Below are positions 31,861-42,803 of a DNA stretch of 64,000 nucleotides, piece after piece; position 1 is the first letter of the stretch, and every line of letters starts with the position of its first letter. A model generated the notes under the pieces. That model had not been told where the DNA came from. It did not search any database and was given only the letters and a program-made list of their open reading frames with translations. Position numbers and translations under genes: made by a program. This stretch comes from Carposina sasakii (taxonomy: Eukaryota; Arthropoda; Insecta; Lepidoptera; Carposinidae). Where the stretch lies: contig CP053167.1 in NCBI GenBank assembly GCA_014607495.2, forward strand, positions 3,906,001 through 3,970,000, written 5' to 3'.

Positions 31861-32690
31861 ATAACTTTTAAATATTTTTTTTTGCTCTTAGCTAGTCTTG
31901 TTACTACGTTGTTCCTTGACCTTTCCCATAAGAGGGTACTAAAAGAGCGATAAAATAAATAGTAGGTTCGTGTTATTTAGCCTGAAATCTACTTCACAGA
32001 TGGAAAAGTGCCAGATCTCGCTCATCAGAATAAGGAAACCGGAAACCCATCTCATTGGCCAGCCTACAATTCAATTCAATTTTCATAGATTTTAGTACTA
32101 AGCTAGTAGGATACCTAGCAGCACAAATTCATGTAAGATAGAAGAGTTCGTCAGGTCTCTTTAATAAAATACCTCTATAAACTTACAAATTGATTTGCTA
32201 TTGATGATTTATATGACATCGAGTAGACATAACTTATTTTGTAGGAACAATTACATGTATGTATGTATACTTTAGAAGGAGCATTACATTTTATTACTTA
32301 AGTTTTGCTGTTATAGATCATATTTCTATTGCTGTTATAGAAATAGTAGTCAGATTTAGCAATAGTAAAAAGCGTTGCTTATTACAAGTACTTAAATAAA
32401 TGTCCAAACACTCAAGTCTTGTAAGGAGCGAGAAGCCAAGGAGCAACCAAGCAATATGCAGACGAGCGCGCACGGCCCGCGCGCGGTACTTGCATCCGAT
32501 ACGATTAAGTAATATGGGCGAAGAAGTACGAGGAAGCGTAGCACGGCTTAAACCGGGCCGCGCAGCCCGGCTACGTCATGCGCCTATTCATCGCGCTCGA
32601 GGAACCAGTGATGGGGCAATTTGTATCTATCGTATATCTATCGATAAACGATAGGTTTTTCTTGCAAGTTCTACATATGTTCTTTATAAG
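31861..32690. other. Non-coding stretch with a CpG-rich island
   Basis: 32400-32600 is strikingly GC/CpG-rich ('gcgcacggcccgcgcgcgg', 'ccgggccgcgcagcccgg', 'tacgtcatgcgc') and is followed by 'ctatcgtatatctatcgata'. It could be a promoter or a transposon end. No exon or transcript signal identifies it. The 84-codon frame there is low-complexity Arg/Ala and I do not call it. Confidence 0.4.
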
Positions 32691-32694
32691 TTTA

Positions 32695-33312
32695 TTATTG
32701 TTTTGTAGAACTACTAAGACATGATCGTCGATTTAGGATAGGAGACAATGCATTTAAAGCTTTCAAGCCCTTGTGGTGAAGCTTGGTAGTGTTGGCAGAC
32801 CAGTTCAGTTTATTATCCAGGAAAGTGCCCAGGTACTTGACAGAACGGCTCCAAGGGATGGCAAAATTATCAATCTTTAGCTTTCGTACTGGCAAAGAAC
32901 GTATTCTGGTGAAAATAATGGCCAAATTTTGGAGGCATTGATTTTTAGCTTCCATCTGTTGAAATTATGCAAGAGTAGGTCTAACGCAAGTTGTAAGCGG
33001 CTAATGACCAGGTCAAGTGAGTATAACACGCTGTATGATCAGCGAAGCAAACTATTTTGGTACGAGTTTGAACCGGTATATCGTTCAAGTAGAGAAGGAA
33101 CAGGTATGGACCTAGGATTGAGCCTTGAGGTACTCCTGCGGGAACAGGTTGCGGGGAAGAAAGGCAGTTTTTCACGTGTACGCGAAAGCTGCGACCTGTA
33201 AGGTAAAATTTGATCACTTTGATAAGATTGGTGGGTAATCCAAGGAGAATCAGCTTAAGAAGAAGTGCGTGATGCCAAACCGTGTCAAAGGCCTTCTCAA
33301 TATCCAACCAGC
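32695..33312 (-). pseudogene. Jockey-like LINE reverse transcriptase remnant
   Basis: Minus strand, N- to C-terminal: 'WLDIEKAFDTVWHHALLLKL' (RT motif with catalytic Asp), 'PAGVPQGSILGPYLFLLYLN' and 'CFADHTA', where functional elements have F-A-D-D. The second catalytic Asp is replaced by His. Two or more frame shifts near 32900-33010 separate this from a second open segment with 'FAIPWSRSVKYLGTFLDNKL', the usual region after the RT core. Both the 5' part (endonuclease) and the 3' UTR are missing. It is a dead jockey-clade fragment. Confidence 0.85.
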
Positions 33313-33318
33313 CTACAA

Positions 33319-33545
33319 TCCACAACCTTATCCTACTAATATTGTGAGTGAGAGAGTGTGTATGTTTGTTACACAAGTGAAGAACACGTCTAAACGGCTG
33401 AAGACATTTTAATAAAATTTGGTATGGAGTTAGTGGACACCCTGGATTAACACATAGACTACTTTCTATTCCGGGAAAATATTTTTATCCCGGATAATTT
33501 TGACATTTTGTTTTTTCTACAGTCCACGCGGACGGAGTTGTATTG
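33319..33545 (+). mobile_element. Helitron-like (Lep1-type) repeat
   Basis: 'tcctactaatattgtgagtg' start, 'aaatttggtatggagttagtgg', 'ggattaacacatagactact', 'ttttatcccggataat' and 'tccacgcggacggagttg'. This is the standard order of Lep1 modules; the 3' CTAG end is lost. Confidence 0.55.
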
Positions 33546-33629
33546 TATTATTTTCATTGTCACTCACACTGCTATAAAACTACCTACCATGTTGAAAAAT
33601 TTAAATAAATATAATTTGCTGATTATATC

Positions 33630-33770
33630 TTATACAGGGTATAAAAAGACAATGTTGTTCTTTCAATACCTCGTATTCTTTGTAACGTTACGATCATTTT
33701 TTTCTATGGATGCATCTCTGGGAAACCACGGGTTTCCAAGATATTGCGGTCTAGCTTTTTTTCTCCTTTC
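33630..33770 (-). mobile_element. MITE B, degenerate half
   Basis: 'ttatacagggtataaaaaga', 'gatcatttttttctatggat' and 'ggtttccaagatattgcggt' correspond to the minus-strand end of MITE B (40555-40700). Confidence 0.4.
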
Positions 33771-34101
33771 TGATTCTGCGGCTATCCGGTTTTGGGAATA
33801 CGGATTGAAATGCGTTCTACGAATAGTGCATTTGACGAATTGTATCAGGAGTCACTATTGATGCCATGTTAGTTCTATCTACCGAACCAACTAACTATTT
33901 ATTTATTTATTTAGTTACGGTAGATAGAACTAACAGTATGATGCCAGCGAAACATATGTCGCTTAAAGAAATTAGCAGCTATGTAATGGTTGCATGCTAG
34001 GTGCTTGGCGTCGTTCTACGATGATAGGCAGATCCGAGGGTGCATATTGATCCCTAAATATATAGTTTAAACTATAGCGTTAGATGCTTTGTATACATTA
34101 G

Positions 34102-34244
34102 GGTCGATTCCGGCAGTCAAACTTAAACCTAAACGTAAAATTAGTCCTACCTTTTTTCTCTCTCAGCCATTTATATTAAGGACGGGGAGAGATGGATCTG
34201 ACTAAGATTAGGTTTAGGTTTAAGTGTGACTGCCGGAATCGATC
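34102..34244. mobile_element. MITE E, intact palindrome
   Basis: 'ggtcgattccggcagtcaaa' and 'cttaaacctaaacgt' mirror 'taggtttaagtgtgactgcc' and 'ggaatcgatcc'. Almost the entire 143 bp folds back on itself. Copies at 29036 and 56374. Confidence 0.7.
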
Positions 34245-34336
34245 CTATTATCTGTGTAACTGCATACAAAATAATTATGTTTGTTTCAAAACAGTACACG
34301 AGTTATTCTACGAAACGCATTTACCGTAGCAAGTTA

Positions 34337-34505
34337 GTCATCGTCAGCCTATTGCAGTCCACTGCTGGACGTAGGCCTCCCCCAGTGTACGCCACATGGC
34401 TCGATCTCCCGTTTTTGCCATCCAGTCACTACCAGCCGTCCTCCTTAAGTCATCGGTCCATCTGGCAGGAGGGCGCCCAACGCTTGCCGAGGCGCGGTCT
34501 CCATA
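34337..34505 (-). mobile_element. RTE LINE ORF2 C-terminal fragment
   Basis: Read on the minus strand the frame gives ARWTDDLRRTAG, then SDWMAK, then LGEAYVQQWTAIG and a stop. This is the classical C-terminus of RTE-clade endonuclease/reverse transcriptase proteins. It is the longest in-frame piece of this family here and identifies the tail of the composite elements. Confidence 0.7.
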
Positions 34506-35555
34506 CAAATAGCAAGTTCGTAGCTCGTTCTACGAAATCTACGAGTATTATTCAAATAGTAACCGTTTCATCGAGTTCCTCATATACCTGATTTCGGAAC
34601 TAATATTTTTTGTATGCAGTGAAGCAGAAAATGTGACCATACACATAGTAACTAGTGCCATCATCCAACGAAACTATTTTATCAAACGGACCATACCAAC
34701 ATTTAAACTAGGTATAAGCATTCTTATACTCATATTCACAGTTTAATTGAACAGATATTCCATATATTTTGATGTTAAATATAAATATATAGCTTTACGG
34801 TCGGTTTATTAGTAACAGAGTAAGATTTTGCATCACGATATCTATGAGATTCGGCGGGAAAAGCTGGGAGGGAGCGGGTGTAATTTTCTTGTGGAAATCA
34901 ACATTTATTTGTAAATGGCTTACATGTGTCCGTAAAGTGATGTTTTCTGGTAGATAAGTTATATTTTGTTTACTTGTGATGTGAATCTAGTGCGTGTGCA
35001 TGGTTTTATATGCAGGTAAGCTAACTAAAACTTTAGTCGGAATATGAGCTTTTCATGTAAGTTGTTTCTGCAATTCTTTTGATCTTTACTAATTTTACAC
35101 CCATTCTTGAGGATTTTCCCGACGTTTCCATTCATCATCATCATTATCAATTATTATGAATTGTAAATATATTTGTGTAATAGTACTGTTTGTGTCTCAT
35201 GAAAATAATAAAAATAAAATAAAATTATCATCCATCATAAATTCAGAAATCATTTACTAAAGACAATGGCTGTATGGGCTTAGTTCCCCTTGCCTTTCCT
35301 TCAGAATAAACTAAACAAAAAAAAACAATATCCATGAAGTCACTGGATTCAGACAGAATTAAGCACGGAGGCACGTACTGTGAGTGTTCTTTCATCAAAG
35401 CACATAGCTACTTAGGCAAACTTGCCCAGAAAAGTTGGTGCTCTTGTATGGAATCTCGGAAAGCACCAGATATAAATTTTAACAAAAGGGTGTTTTTCGT
35501 ATCGTAGTACTCTATCCAAATAAAGTAAGTTTATGCTTTGAAAATGTAATTTTTT
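34506..35555. other. Non-coding stretch
   Basis: AT-rich, no repeat or exon recognised apart from short '(cat)n' at 35130. Confidence 0.4.
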
Positions 35556-35559
35556 TTTA

Positions 35560-35713
35560 TTTACGCCCTAATCTCAACAACTACTAGTCCTACTGGACTG
35601 AAAATTGTTTCAGTGTTAGATAGTCCATTTATCGAGAAAGGCTATATGCCCCCCCCCCGGCTTCGCACGGGTGAAACACCCTGTCACGCGGACGAAGCCG
35701 TGGGCAGCCGCTA
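35560..35713 (+). mobile_element. Helitron-like repeat
   Basis: 'gccctaatctcaacaactac', 'tggactgaaaattg', a C-run, 'cggcttcgcacgggtgaaac' and 'cacgcggacgaagccgtggg' ending 'cagccgctag'. This is a Lep1-type 3' end with CTAG. Confidence 0.55.
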
Positions 35714-35719
35714 GCGTCA

Positions 35720-36405
35720 ATAATAAAGTCTTATATGTATAGGTGCAAGTCAATTTGTGTCACCATAAAGGTTGTTCCCCAAAGGGCTGGGTATGCAAAT
35801 TGGCGGCTTGTCTCTAAATTAAAATCACCGACATAAAAGAAACTGCGTTAAGAATGAAATTATTACTTTCACGTAAGAATTCTCATAGGTGATATAAACT
35901 GTGTTTGTGAATTGTGTTTTGATACTTTATGATTATAAAATTATAATTCATAAGAATAGGACCCTTTGTAAATTATATACACACGTACTATCAACCAAGG
36001 CGCCGCTGACACGATTCTAAAAGTTTTTCGTTTGCAAGCTACGATAGTTCCTTGTCATACTCTTTACTGCTGTATACCAATCTGTTCATTGTATCAATAA
36101 TTTTTTTTAAAGTTACATAAAATGAGCATTTGTCTTGAGAAACCCAAAACAACAGGAGAGGGTGTAAAAATCATCGTTAAGAATATTCTTATGTTTGACA
36201 TCTGTGCTAGTCAGCCAATATTTTTATTGTTTTACATTTTGTCAATAGTAAAAAAGTCTATTGTAATGTTTTTCTGACTTTCTATAGAAAGGTGGTTTAC
36301 TAACGCGCTGCAAACTAAATGAAACCTTTAGGCATGTCAGCGGCGTCTTGGTTGATACGTACGTCACTCACACCCTGTATAAAATCTAATACCACACTTA
36401 TGGTT
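35720..36405. other. Non-coding stretch
   Basis: No recognisable feature. Confidence 0.4.
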
Positions 36406-36407
36406 AA

Positions 36408-36512
36408 CCCAAGGTTGGGCAGAAGTGTGTAAATTTCACACCCATCTCTCGATACGATACGAAGTACCACGTGGTAAATGGTGAGCCTACCGCCGCTTTT
36501 CGAGCATATATA
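36408..36512 (+). repeat. Interspersed repeat, 'CCCACGTGGTAAGGGGTGAG' family
   Basis: 'ggttgggcagaagtgtgtaa', 'taccacgtggtaaatggtga' and 'gcctaccgccgcttttcgag', matching 4140-4275. Confidence 0.5.
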
Positions 36513-37020
36513 AAATATGTTATATATTTTTTTACATTTTACAGTTAATAGCATTAGTAGGGATAGTGTTAATATTAGGAATGTATTCATATATTACATA
36601 TATTCATTCATCATACTACTGAGCCAAAAAGAAATATGTTGACATTTTTTTATTATTTATTCGTTCATATTTTCAGCGACATAATTTCCGGGCTACGGAT
36701 AACATATTTTTCGAACATGCGTCAGAGAGAAAAAACTGGAAATTATTTGAATAGCAATGACAAAAAATTGGACTATTTTTTCTCAATTATTTAACTATCT
36801 GCTTGCAACTTCGTCTACCTGAATTTAATATTATGGGTTAATATTATATTGAATATACAAAGTATGGCGTTTAAATAAACATGTTAACTAAACATGAGCA
36901 TTATTTTATTATTAAAGCTGTATTGGATAATAATAATCTTGCAAAGGCCTCAAAGTTACAGTTAAAACCATCCTAGGCTATTTTTGATAAAACTTAGCAG
37001 TTTTATGCATCTGAATAATA

Positions 37021-37292
37021 TACAGGGTGTAACAGAAAGGGTATGTTAAGCGAAAAGCTATGTAAATAGCCCACTATAGAGAACCTATCCAGAGAAAATT
37101 TGAGATCCGAAATCACATGTTTATTTTTCCTGATAGTATGGAGAATTTAATAATTTAAATATCTCAGGAATTTTCATACAATCTTGAAAAATAAAAATGT
37201 GATTTCGAGTCTCAAATTTTGGAAATAGGTTCTCTATAGTGGGCTATTTATACAGCTTTTCGCTTAACATACCCCTTTTGTTACACCCTGTA
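37021..37292. mobile_element. MITE A, complete copy with clean ends
   Basis: 272 bp, TACAGGGTGTAACAGAAAGG to 'ccccttttgttacaccctgta', TA duplicated at both borders. Best reference copy of the family in this window, with about 110-bp arms. Confidence 0.75.
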
Positions 37293-37299
37293 TAGGCTG

Positions 37300-38514
37300 T
37301 AATTTACAATCATACAGCCAGTATAACATAAAGTAATATACATCATCTATTCTAAAGTTCAATGGTAACATCTCTAAACTAATCTCTCTATAAATAAACT
37401 TACATATGATCTGCCATAGTTATTCTATTTACTACTTTGTCATCTACGGGACATTAAGTACAAAGGGCCATCCATCAGTCCCTATTCTGGAAACTTGAAA
37501 AGGGACTTATAAATGTGATTATGAGCCTCGAGTGCCCTTTACAAGCTCCGGCTAATCTTCGCCCTATACGGTCAATTATAAGCAGGGTTTAATGTATATG
37601 TGTACCTATATTTACCTATTGAACCCTGATGACCGGCATTTGTTTCGTAATAGAATAATTCAGTACACTCTGGGAGTCTATTCTAGCTTCGTAAAAGTAA
37701 TTATTGCTTCTTGATTCTACAACGATCTCGTTTCGGAATCGTTTCTATAGGAATCTGATTAGGAATGTCCTATTTTGCTTTAAAAAAAATCATGTCAGAT
37801 ACGGACATTCACCACCACTAAAAAAGGTTGTTAAAAGTTTTTGTAGCTCCAAAAAGGGGACTTAAGTTGCAGAAGCTTAAATCGTAGTCAACGATAAAAT
37901 GAGCGACATCCAAAGAAAAAAAATTGGGTAAACAAAATAGCGTAGAAATTGATAAAGTACATTGTTCATCATTATTAGTGAGCTGTTGGTTTTAAATATT
38001 ACCCAAAAAATAATCCAAATGAATATTTCCCTGTAGCTGCCGATGCGGGGCTTCACTAGGTTACATCAACTGCATCTCCTTTCGTGCATGTCGTAAGAGT
38101 CGACGAAGCAATTCTGAGTGTACCTATTTACGAGTATGTACCTAATACCTACGTACGTACGTGACTATTTTCGTTCTTTCATGGATACACTGCCGTCTCC
38201 AAAATTAGAACTGAAACAATATGCGCTTGTAACTAGACGCTATGTTGTTTATGTTTATAAATATATGCCCCAATGCCCGTATGTTCCGAGAAAACAATTG
38301 TATGTAAAGGTAAACAGAAGAGTTTATGGTTTAATTTACTTGAGCCAAATACGGGAGAGACATTGTATATTGTTTCTTATTTAAGACGTGTTATATAGAA
38401 GAGTGCAAAGTGGTAATGGGTGGTAAGATGGTAACTTATTAAGGCATGGTATGGTAATTGATGGTAATTTATGAATCTTCTACAGTGCCATTACATATAT
38501 TACATAGTCACACC
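37300..38514. other. Non-coding stretch
   Basis: One repeat module, 'catctcctttcgtgcatgtc' with 'gtaagagtcgac' (38070-38105). Nothing else. Confidence 0.4.
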
Positions 38515-38776
38515 CACTTAACCGTAAGTTCGATCTCAGTCACGGGTCTGTACCAATGAATTTATTTCATGTAATGATTTTAATGTTTTTGTTGTAAAAT
38601 TGTCACTTAGCTCGCGCCTTGGAAAGCACGTAAAACCGTTGGTCCTGCGCCTGATCGATGATGAATAGAGAGTGCATCTGTGTTTGCGCACACACTTGTG
38701 CACTATAATATCTCCTGCGTACCTGGCCAATCTCCGTAGAGATTGGTCGCCTTGGCCGAAATACGGTCGGAGATCA
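38515..38776 (+). mobile_element. tRNA-derived SINE, family 2, 5'-truncated
   Basis: Shares the B-box-side head and body with 31545-31860: 'aaattgtcacttagctcgcg', 'agagtgcatctgtgtttgcg' and 'gaaatacggtcggaga'. The A-box part is missing. Confidence 0.55.
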
Positions 38777-38777
38777 T

Positions 38778-38874
38778 CATCAGTCACACCCACTATCCCT
38801 CAAAGAGGTTGTGCAGAAGTGTGCCAATTACATACCCACTTTTTACCAGCTAGCCTATTAAGTCCCACGTGGTC
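38778..38874 (+). repeat. Interspersed repeat, 'CCCACGTGGTAAGGGGTGAG' family, 3'-truncated
   Basis: 'gttgtgcagaagtgtgcc' and 'agcctattaagtcccacgtg' directly follow the SINE end. Confidence 0.45.
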
Positions 38875-38904
38875 TGTTGAAACTATAATTTTGTATCTCC
38901 CTAT

Positions 38905-39084
38905 TTGAATTGCCCGCTCTTTTCTTCGTCGCCGGACGCGGGCCCCGTGTCCTTTCGCCCCGCCACGCTAGTAGTTGTTGTCCAACCATCGCGGTACCGA
39001 CCTCGCGTCTCGGCAAGTGAATTTTCGTGTGTGACAAACTGAGCTACCCAATAAGAGTGCCCTTACCCTAAGCAATTTTCGGCT
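38905..39084. other. GC-rich segment of unknown nature
   Basis: 'cgtcgccggacgcgggcccc', 'ttcgccccgccacgc' and 'gcggtaccgacctcgcgtct' stand out against AT-rich surroundings. No ORF, tRNA or known repeat. It lies directly before the first 76-bp direct repeat and may be the end of a mobile element. Confidence 0.35.
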
Positions 39085-39160
39085 TTTAGTGGAACAATAG
39101 TTCAAAATCCGATATAATGGCGGTCTAACGGGCTTTACTTGTATTCATAGAGTAAGTAGG
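39085..39160 (+). repeat. 76-bp direct repeat, copy 1
   Basis: 'tttagtggaacaatagttca' ... 'gtattcatagagtaagtagg'. Identical to 39477-39552 as far as I can read. Confidence 0.8.
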
Positions 39161-39476
39161 ACTATAGTCCTTTTCTAGGACTTATACAAATGAGATTCTC
39201 GGAATCTTAATTCCATCTAGGTACCTATCTAGGACATAAACTAGGTATACCGAGAAATAAAGTCAAAGTAGACAAATGTAATGGTCGAAATCTCATTACA
39301 ATGTTATGTTTTAGGGCGTTTTGAGGAAATAGTTCTTATCTAGCCATTTCTCACTAATTGTCAAGTAAACCCTAAGACAATAGATATAATTATAAGCAAT
39401 TTCCCCGCACTGCTCTGTCAAGCCATCGTATACCAAGTACAAGGATGTTTGATACACTGAACTCCCGCCAAAAACG

Positions 39477-39552
39477 TTTAGTGGAACAATAGTTCAAAAT
39501 CCGATATAATGGCGGTCTAACGGGCTTTACTTGTATTCATAGAGTAAGTAGG
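39477..39552 (+). repeat. 76-bp direct repeat, copy 2
   Basis: Starts 392 bp after copy 1. The flanks also share shorter pieces ('aggtataccgagaa' at 39245 and 39908; 'gaaatctcattacaatgtta' at 39288 and 40132), so the 39.08-40.15 kb region has been internally duplicated more than once. Confidence 0.8.
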
Positions 39553-40186
39553 TACATTAATATCGATAACTTTATAACGTTTTAAGCTAGTCATTTAGTT
39601 AACTTATGAGCAATTTGACAAAGTGCTATCCTACTAGAGATCATACAAAACAAAAATGAGTTCAACTCGAATCGAGGTCATACCGCCAATTCTCGGATTT
39701 CTTGCAATTCCTAGACGACTAAAATTTTGTACGAAAACCTATGGTGTTCCTGATATTTGTTGAAGAATAAATTTGAAATATAAAAAATTCCCCAGATCAA
39801 TTTTTCTGAAATTGGCTGTACTCGTAACCAACGAATTAGGTAGTGAAATGGTTTTGTTAAATGCGAAGAATTCAAACCTAAATGTATACATAAATTTTTG
39901 GGAGGTCTAGGTATACCGAGAATTTCCGGATGAATTGTGTAACGAGGTGCACTTTCAAATGTGAAAAGAAATGATCCTTATTTCCGAAGATTTTTAACAA
40001 CTAGGTTCCTGAAATGGTGTAGTCAGAACTGCGAGATCTTATAGGAGATTGGCTTTGAAACAAATAAAACGGATCAAAAACATTATTTCCGAGAAGTTTT
40101 TTGTCTTAGTAATATCCGGTTAAGCGTAACGAAATCTCATTACAATGTTATGTATATAGAATATACTCCGAATATACAGGGTGTTT

Positions 40187-40445
40187 AGCCGCATGGTGCC
40201 GGACAGAGTAGAGTTTGTACCACCCCTGCCTACCCGTGGGTATCGTACGAGGCGATTAAGGGTTTCTGGGAGGTGGGCAGCAGCGCCTCCCGTACTGACA
40301 ACATAGTCCGAAAATCACACTGCGGTCACCAACCCGCCTGCCCAGCGTGGTGACTATGGGCAAAACCCCCCTGTGGCAGTAGCCTTGTGGCGTGCCCTGG
40401 GGGAGCCCTACGTCCAGCAGTGGACTGCAATAGGCTGAAGAAGAT
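40187..40445 (+). mobile_element. RTE-type composite element, full length
   Basis: 'agccgcatggtgccggacag', 'cgtgggtatcgtacgaggcg', 'gtggtgactatgggcaaaac' and 'cagcagtggactgcaatagg'. All blocks of the family in order; good reference copy. Confidence 0.6.
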
Positions 40446-40532
40446 ACAGGGTGTAAATGTTAGTTAATTGTCATATAGGATCTAATTTCATAGCATTTCG
40501 TACATACCTACCCTTTCCATTACACCGTGTAA
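40446..40532. mobile_element. Deleted MITE A derivative
   Basis: 'tacagggtgtaaatgttagt' to 'ccctttccattacaccgtgt', only about 87 bp. The ends match MITE A; the centre is lost. Confidence 0.4.
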
Positions 40533-40554
40533 AAGTTGGTATTTTTATTGATTA

Positions 40555-40760
40555 TACAGGGTGATTTTTGGTCGCCAACGTTCCCGAAAACTACGGAATC
40601 TCCTCATCATCACGATCATTTTTCTCCATGGAAGCATACCTGGGAAGTGTCTGGTTTCCAAAATATTAGGGTCCAAAGTTGAGTAAATAGACTGCGTTTT
40701 TCTGCATAAATGCACATAGACGCGCGTAGCAGGATTTTTTCACGAAAAATATTATACCTA
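40555..40760 (-). mobile_element. MITE B, half copy (inverted)
   Basis: From 'tacagggtgatttttggtcg' through 'cgcgcgtagcaggatttttt' to 'cacgaaaaat'. This is the right half of MITE B in inverted orientation, abutting the next copy. Confidence 0.65.
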
Positions 40761-41120
40761 TACAGGGTGTTTTTTTGTGGTCACCTTTAACGAAGGGTAC
40801 GTATTCTATACATGAAATAAAGTAAGTTTATGCCAAAAAAAATGCTGGGTTTTTTTTTTTTTTTTAATTTTTAAATTCCTTGATCGTGCGAAATTTTTAG
40901 TGTCTAGTGTTTATGTTAGTTTTTTTATAGGTAGACATATATTAATTATTTTTCGTGAAAAAATCCTGCTACGCGCGTCTATGTGCATTTATGCAGAAAA
41001 ACGCAGTCTATTTACTCAACTTTGGACCCTAATATTTTGGAAACCAGACACTTCCCAGGTATGCTTCCATGGAGAAAAATGATCGTGATGATGAGGAGAT
41101 TCCGTAGTTTTCGGGAACGT
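40761..41120 (+). mobile_element. MITE B, nearly complete
   Basis: 'tacagggtgtttttttgtgg' to '...gtagttttcgggaacgt'. It lacks the last about 20 bp. It shares about 200 bp of inverted homology with 40555-40760. Confidence 0.65.
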
Positions 41121-41213
41121 TTATATGTATAGAAATTATTATGTAATTATAGTTTAGGTACCTACTAGCGGACGCGTTTGGCTTCGTTCGCGAAAATTTA
41201 AGTTTATACAGAA

Positions 41214-41345
41214 AAGAGATGGTAAAATTCGTCATCCGAGTAATTGACCCGGTAGCTCAGTGCTAGTGCACGGAATGCAGAGGTCGTGGGTTCGATTCCC
41301 ACTCGGATGAAGACTTTTTTCCATTTCTTTATTAATAATTTTATA
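41214..41345 (+). mobile_element. tRNA-derived SINE, family 3
   Basis: 'agagatggtaaaattcgtca', tRNA-like part with 'acccggtagctcagtgctag' and perfect B box GGTTCGATTCC, then 'ttccatttctttattaataa'. Confidence 0.65.
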
Positions 41346-41526
41346 AGATATTATCCCCGTCATACAAAGTCACACCCTGCAAGTCTCAAGTCACCAAGAT
41401 CGACGTTCCATCAGTCAGTCGAGAAAATTGTTTTATCAGTAGTTAGGATTTCTAGTTATTAGTATAAATACCTGTCAGGCAGGCTAATAGTACTCGCATT
41501 AATAACGTTTTAGCTTAACTAGTGAT

Positions 41527-41712
41527 CAAATACAGGGAAAAAGACGCGTCATAAGACGAAAGATATCTTGGCTGCGAAACATTTGTGAGTGGACGAGAAT
41601 AGCTAATGTGGAGGAGCTGTTCCGAATGTCCAGGGACAGTCTGCATTTAGTAAGCTGACGGCAGACCTCCAGTAATGGAGTACCACTACAAGAAGAAGTG
41701 ATCAAATGAACC
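41527..41712 (+). mobile_element. LINE ORF2 C-terminal fragment ('RRKISWLRNI')
   Basis: The + frame reads RRKISWLRNICEWTRIANVE, then ELFRMSRDS and a stop. Endonuclease/reverse-transcriptase proteins of insect non-LTR elements end in such G-R-R-x-I-S-W-L-R-N-L-R-x-W segments. 5'-truncated. Confidence 0.6.
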
Positions 41713-41719
41713 ATATCGG

Positions 41720-42435
41720 CTAAAACTAAGTAGGTATTTTATATAGTGTCTATAAAAATACCTACTTAGGGCATAGGGTACTTAAAAAGTCTAAGGTATT
41801 TCTTAAAAAGATAAGGTCAAAGAGGAACGAAACAAGTCTGATAGACTTAAAATACATAAGTATGTTAAAGTAAGATTTAATTAAGAAACTTTAATCTTAA
41901 ACAGGAGTAATGACTCTAGTGAAAGTATTTAATTGAATCTATTGACTTTTAAAACTGTTAATTAAATCAGTACTATTCTAAAACCTGCGTGGAATTAAAA
42001 AGGGTCTTAGCCCAGCAGTGGAACTATATTCCCGGCTATATATTTTTTTTAAAACTACAAATCAGCATTAAAAATGAGATAAAAACGAATATATATTTTA
42101 ACCAGCTGAAAAAAGAGGAGGTTTCTCAATTGACCGTCTATATATATTTTTTTTGTTTCGACAAGTTTTAAAAGAAAAAAATCTGATTAGAAAGCCTTTA
42201 CAAGCATTTTCAAATCCTAATTTTCAAAAGATCTTTTCCAATAGTTTTTTGCTTTCCGCTCCTGAATCAATTTATGTATGGCAGCAATTGATTGTTAGAC
42301 AGCCTTTTTAAAAGTTATATTCTTTTATTGATATGGTTTTACATAACTTATACTTGTATAACAATGGCACAAAATAAAACCAACGAGGTTGGTGCTGTGT
42401 GCTAGATAGTTCACATTTTTGTCTGTATTATACTT
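41720..42435. other. Non-coding stretch
   Basis: AT-rich, no feature recognised. Confidence 0.4.
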
Positions 42436-42439
42436 CGTA

Positions 42440-42672
42440 TTCAGCCTATTGCAGTCCACTGCTAGACGTAGGCCTCCTCCAGGGCACGCCACAAGGCTAC
42501 TGCTATAGGGGGGTTTTGCCCATAGTCACCACGCTGGGCAGGCGGGTTGGTGACCGCAGTGTGATTTTCGGACTATGTTGCTGTCCACCTCCCGGAAATC
42601 CTTGATCGCCTCGTACGATACCCACGGGCAGGCAGGGATGGTACAAACTCTACTCTGCTGGCACCACGCGGC
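42440..42672 (-). mobile_element. RTE-type composite element, full length
   Basis: 'cagcctattgcagtccactg' to '...actctgctggcaccacgcgg'. Opposite orientation to the next copy (42804-43246), giving a head-to-head pair 130 bp apart. Confidence 0.6.
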
Positions 42673-42803
42673 TAGTTAATACTTACCGAAATAAAAATCT
42701 TCTTCCGTATATGTCCTAATGGTCGACTTAGGAACTCAATGGCGTTCTCTCTCTCTCAGACGGTGAGCTAGCAACCTATTAGGTAGGTACTGATCTTTTA
42801 TAT

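Noticed and set aside
32400..32654. 84-codon Arg/Ala-rich open frame
   Set aside because: Follows from CpG-rich composition; no motif or transcript signal.
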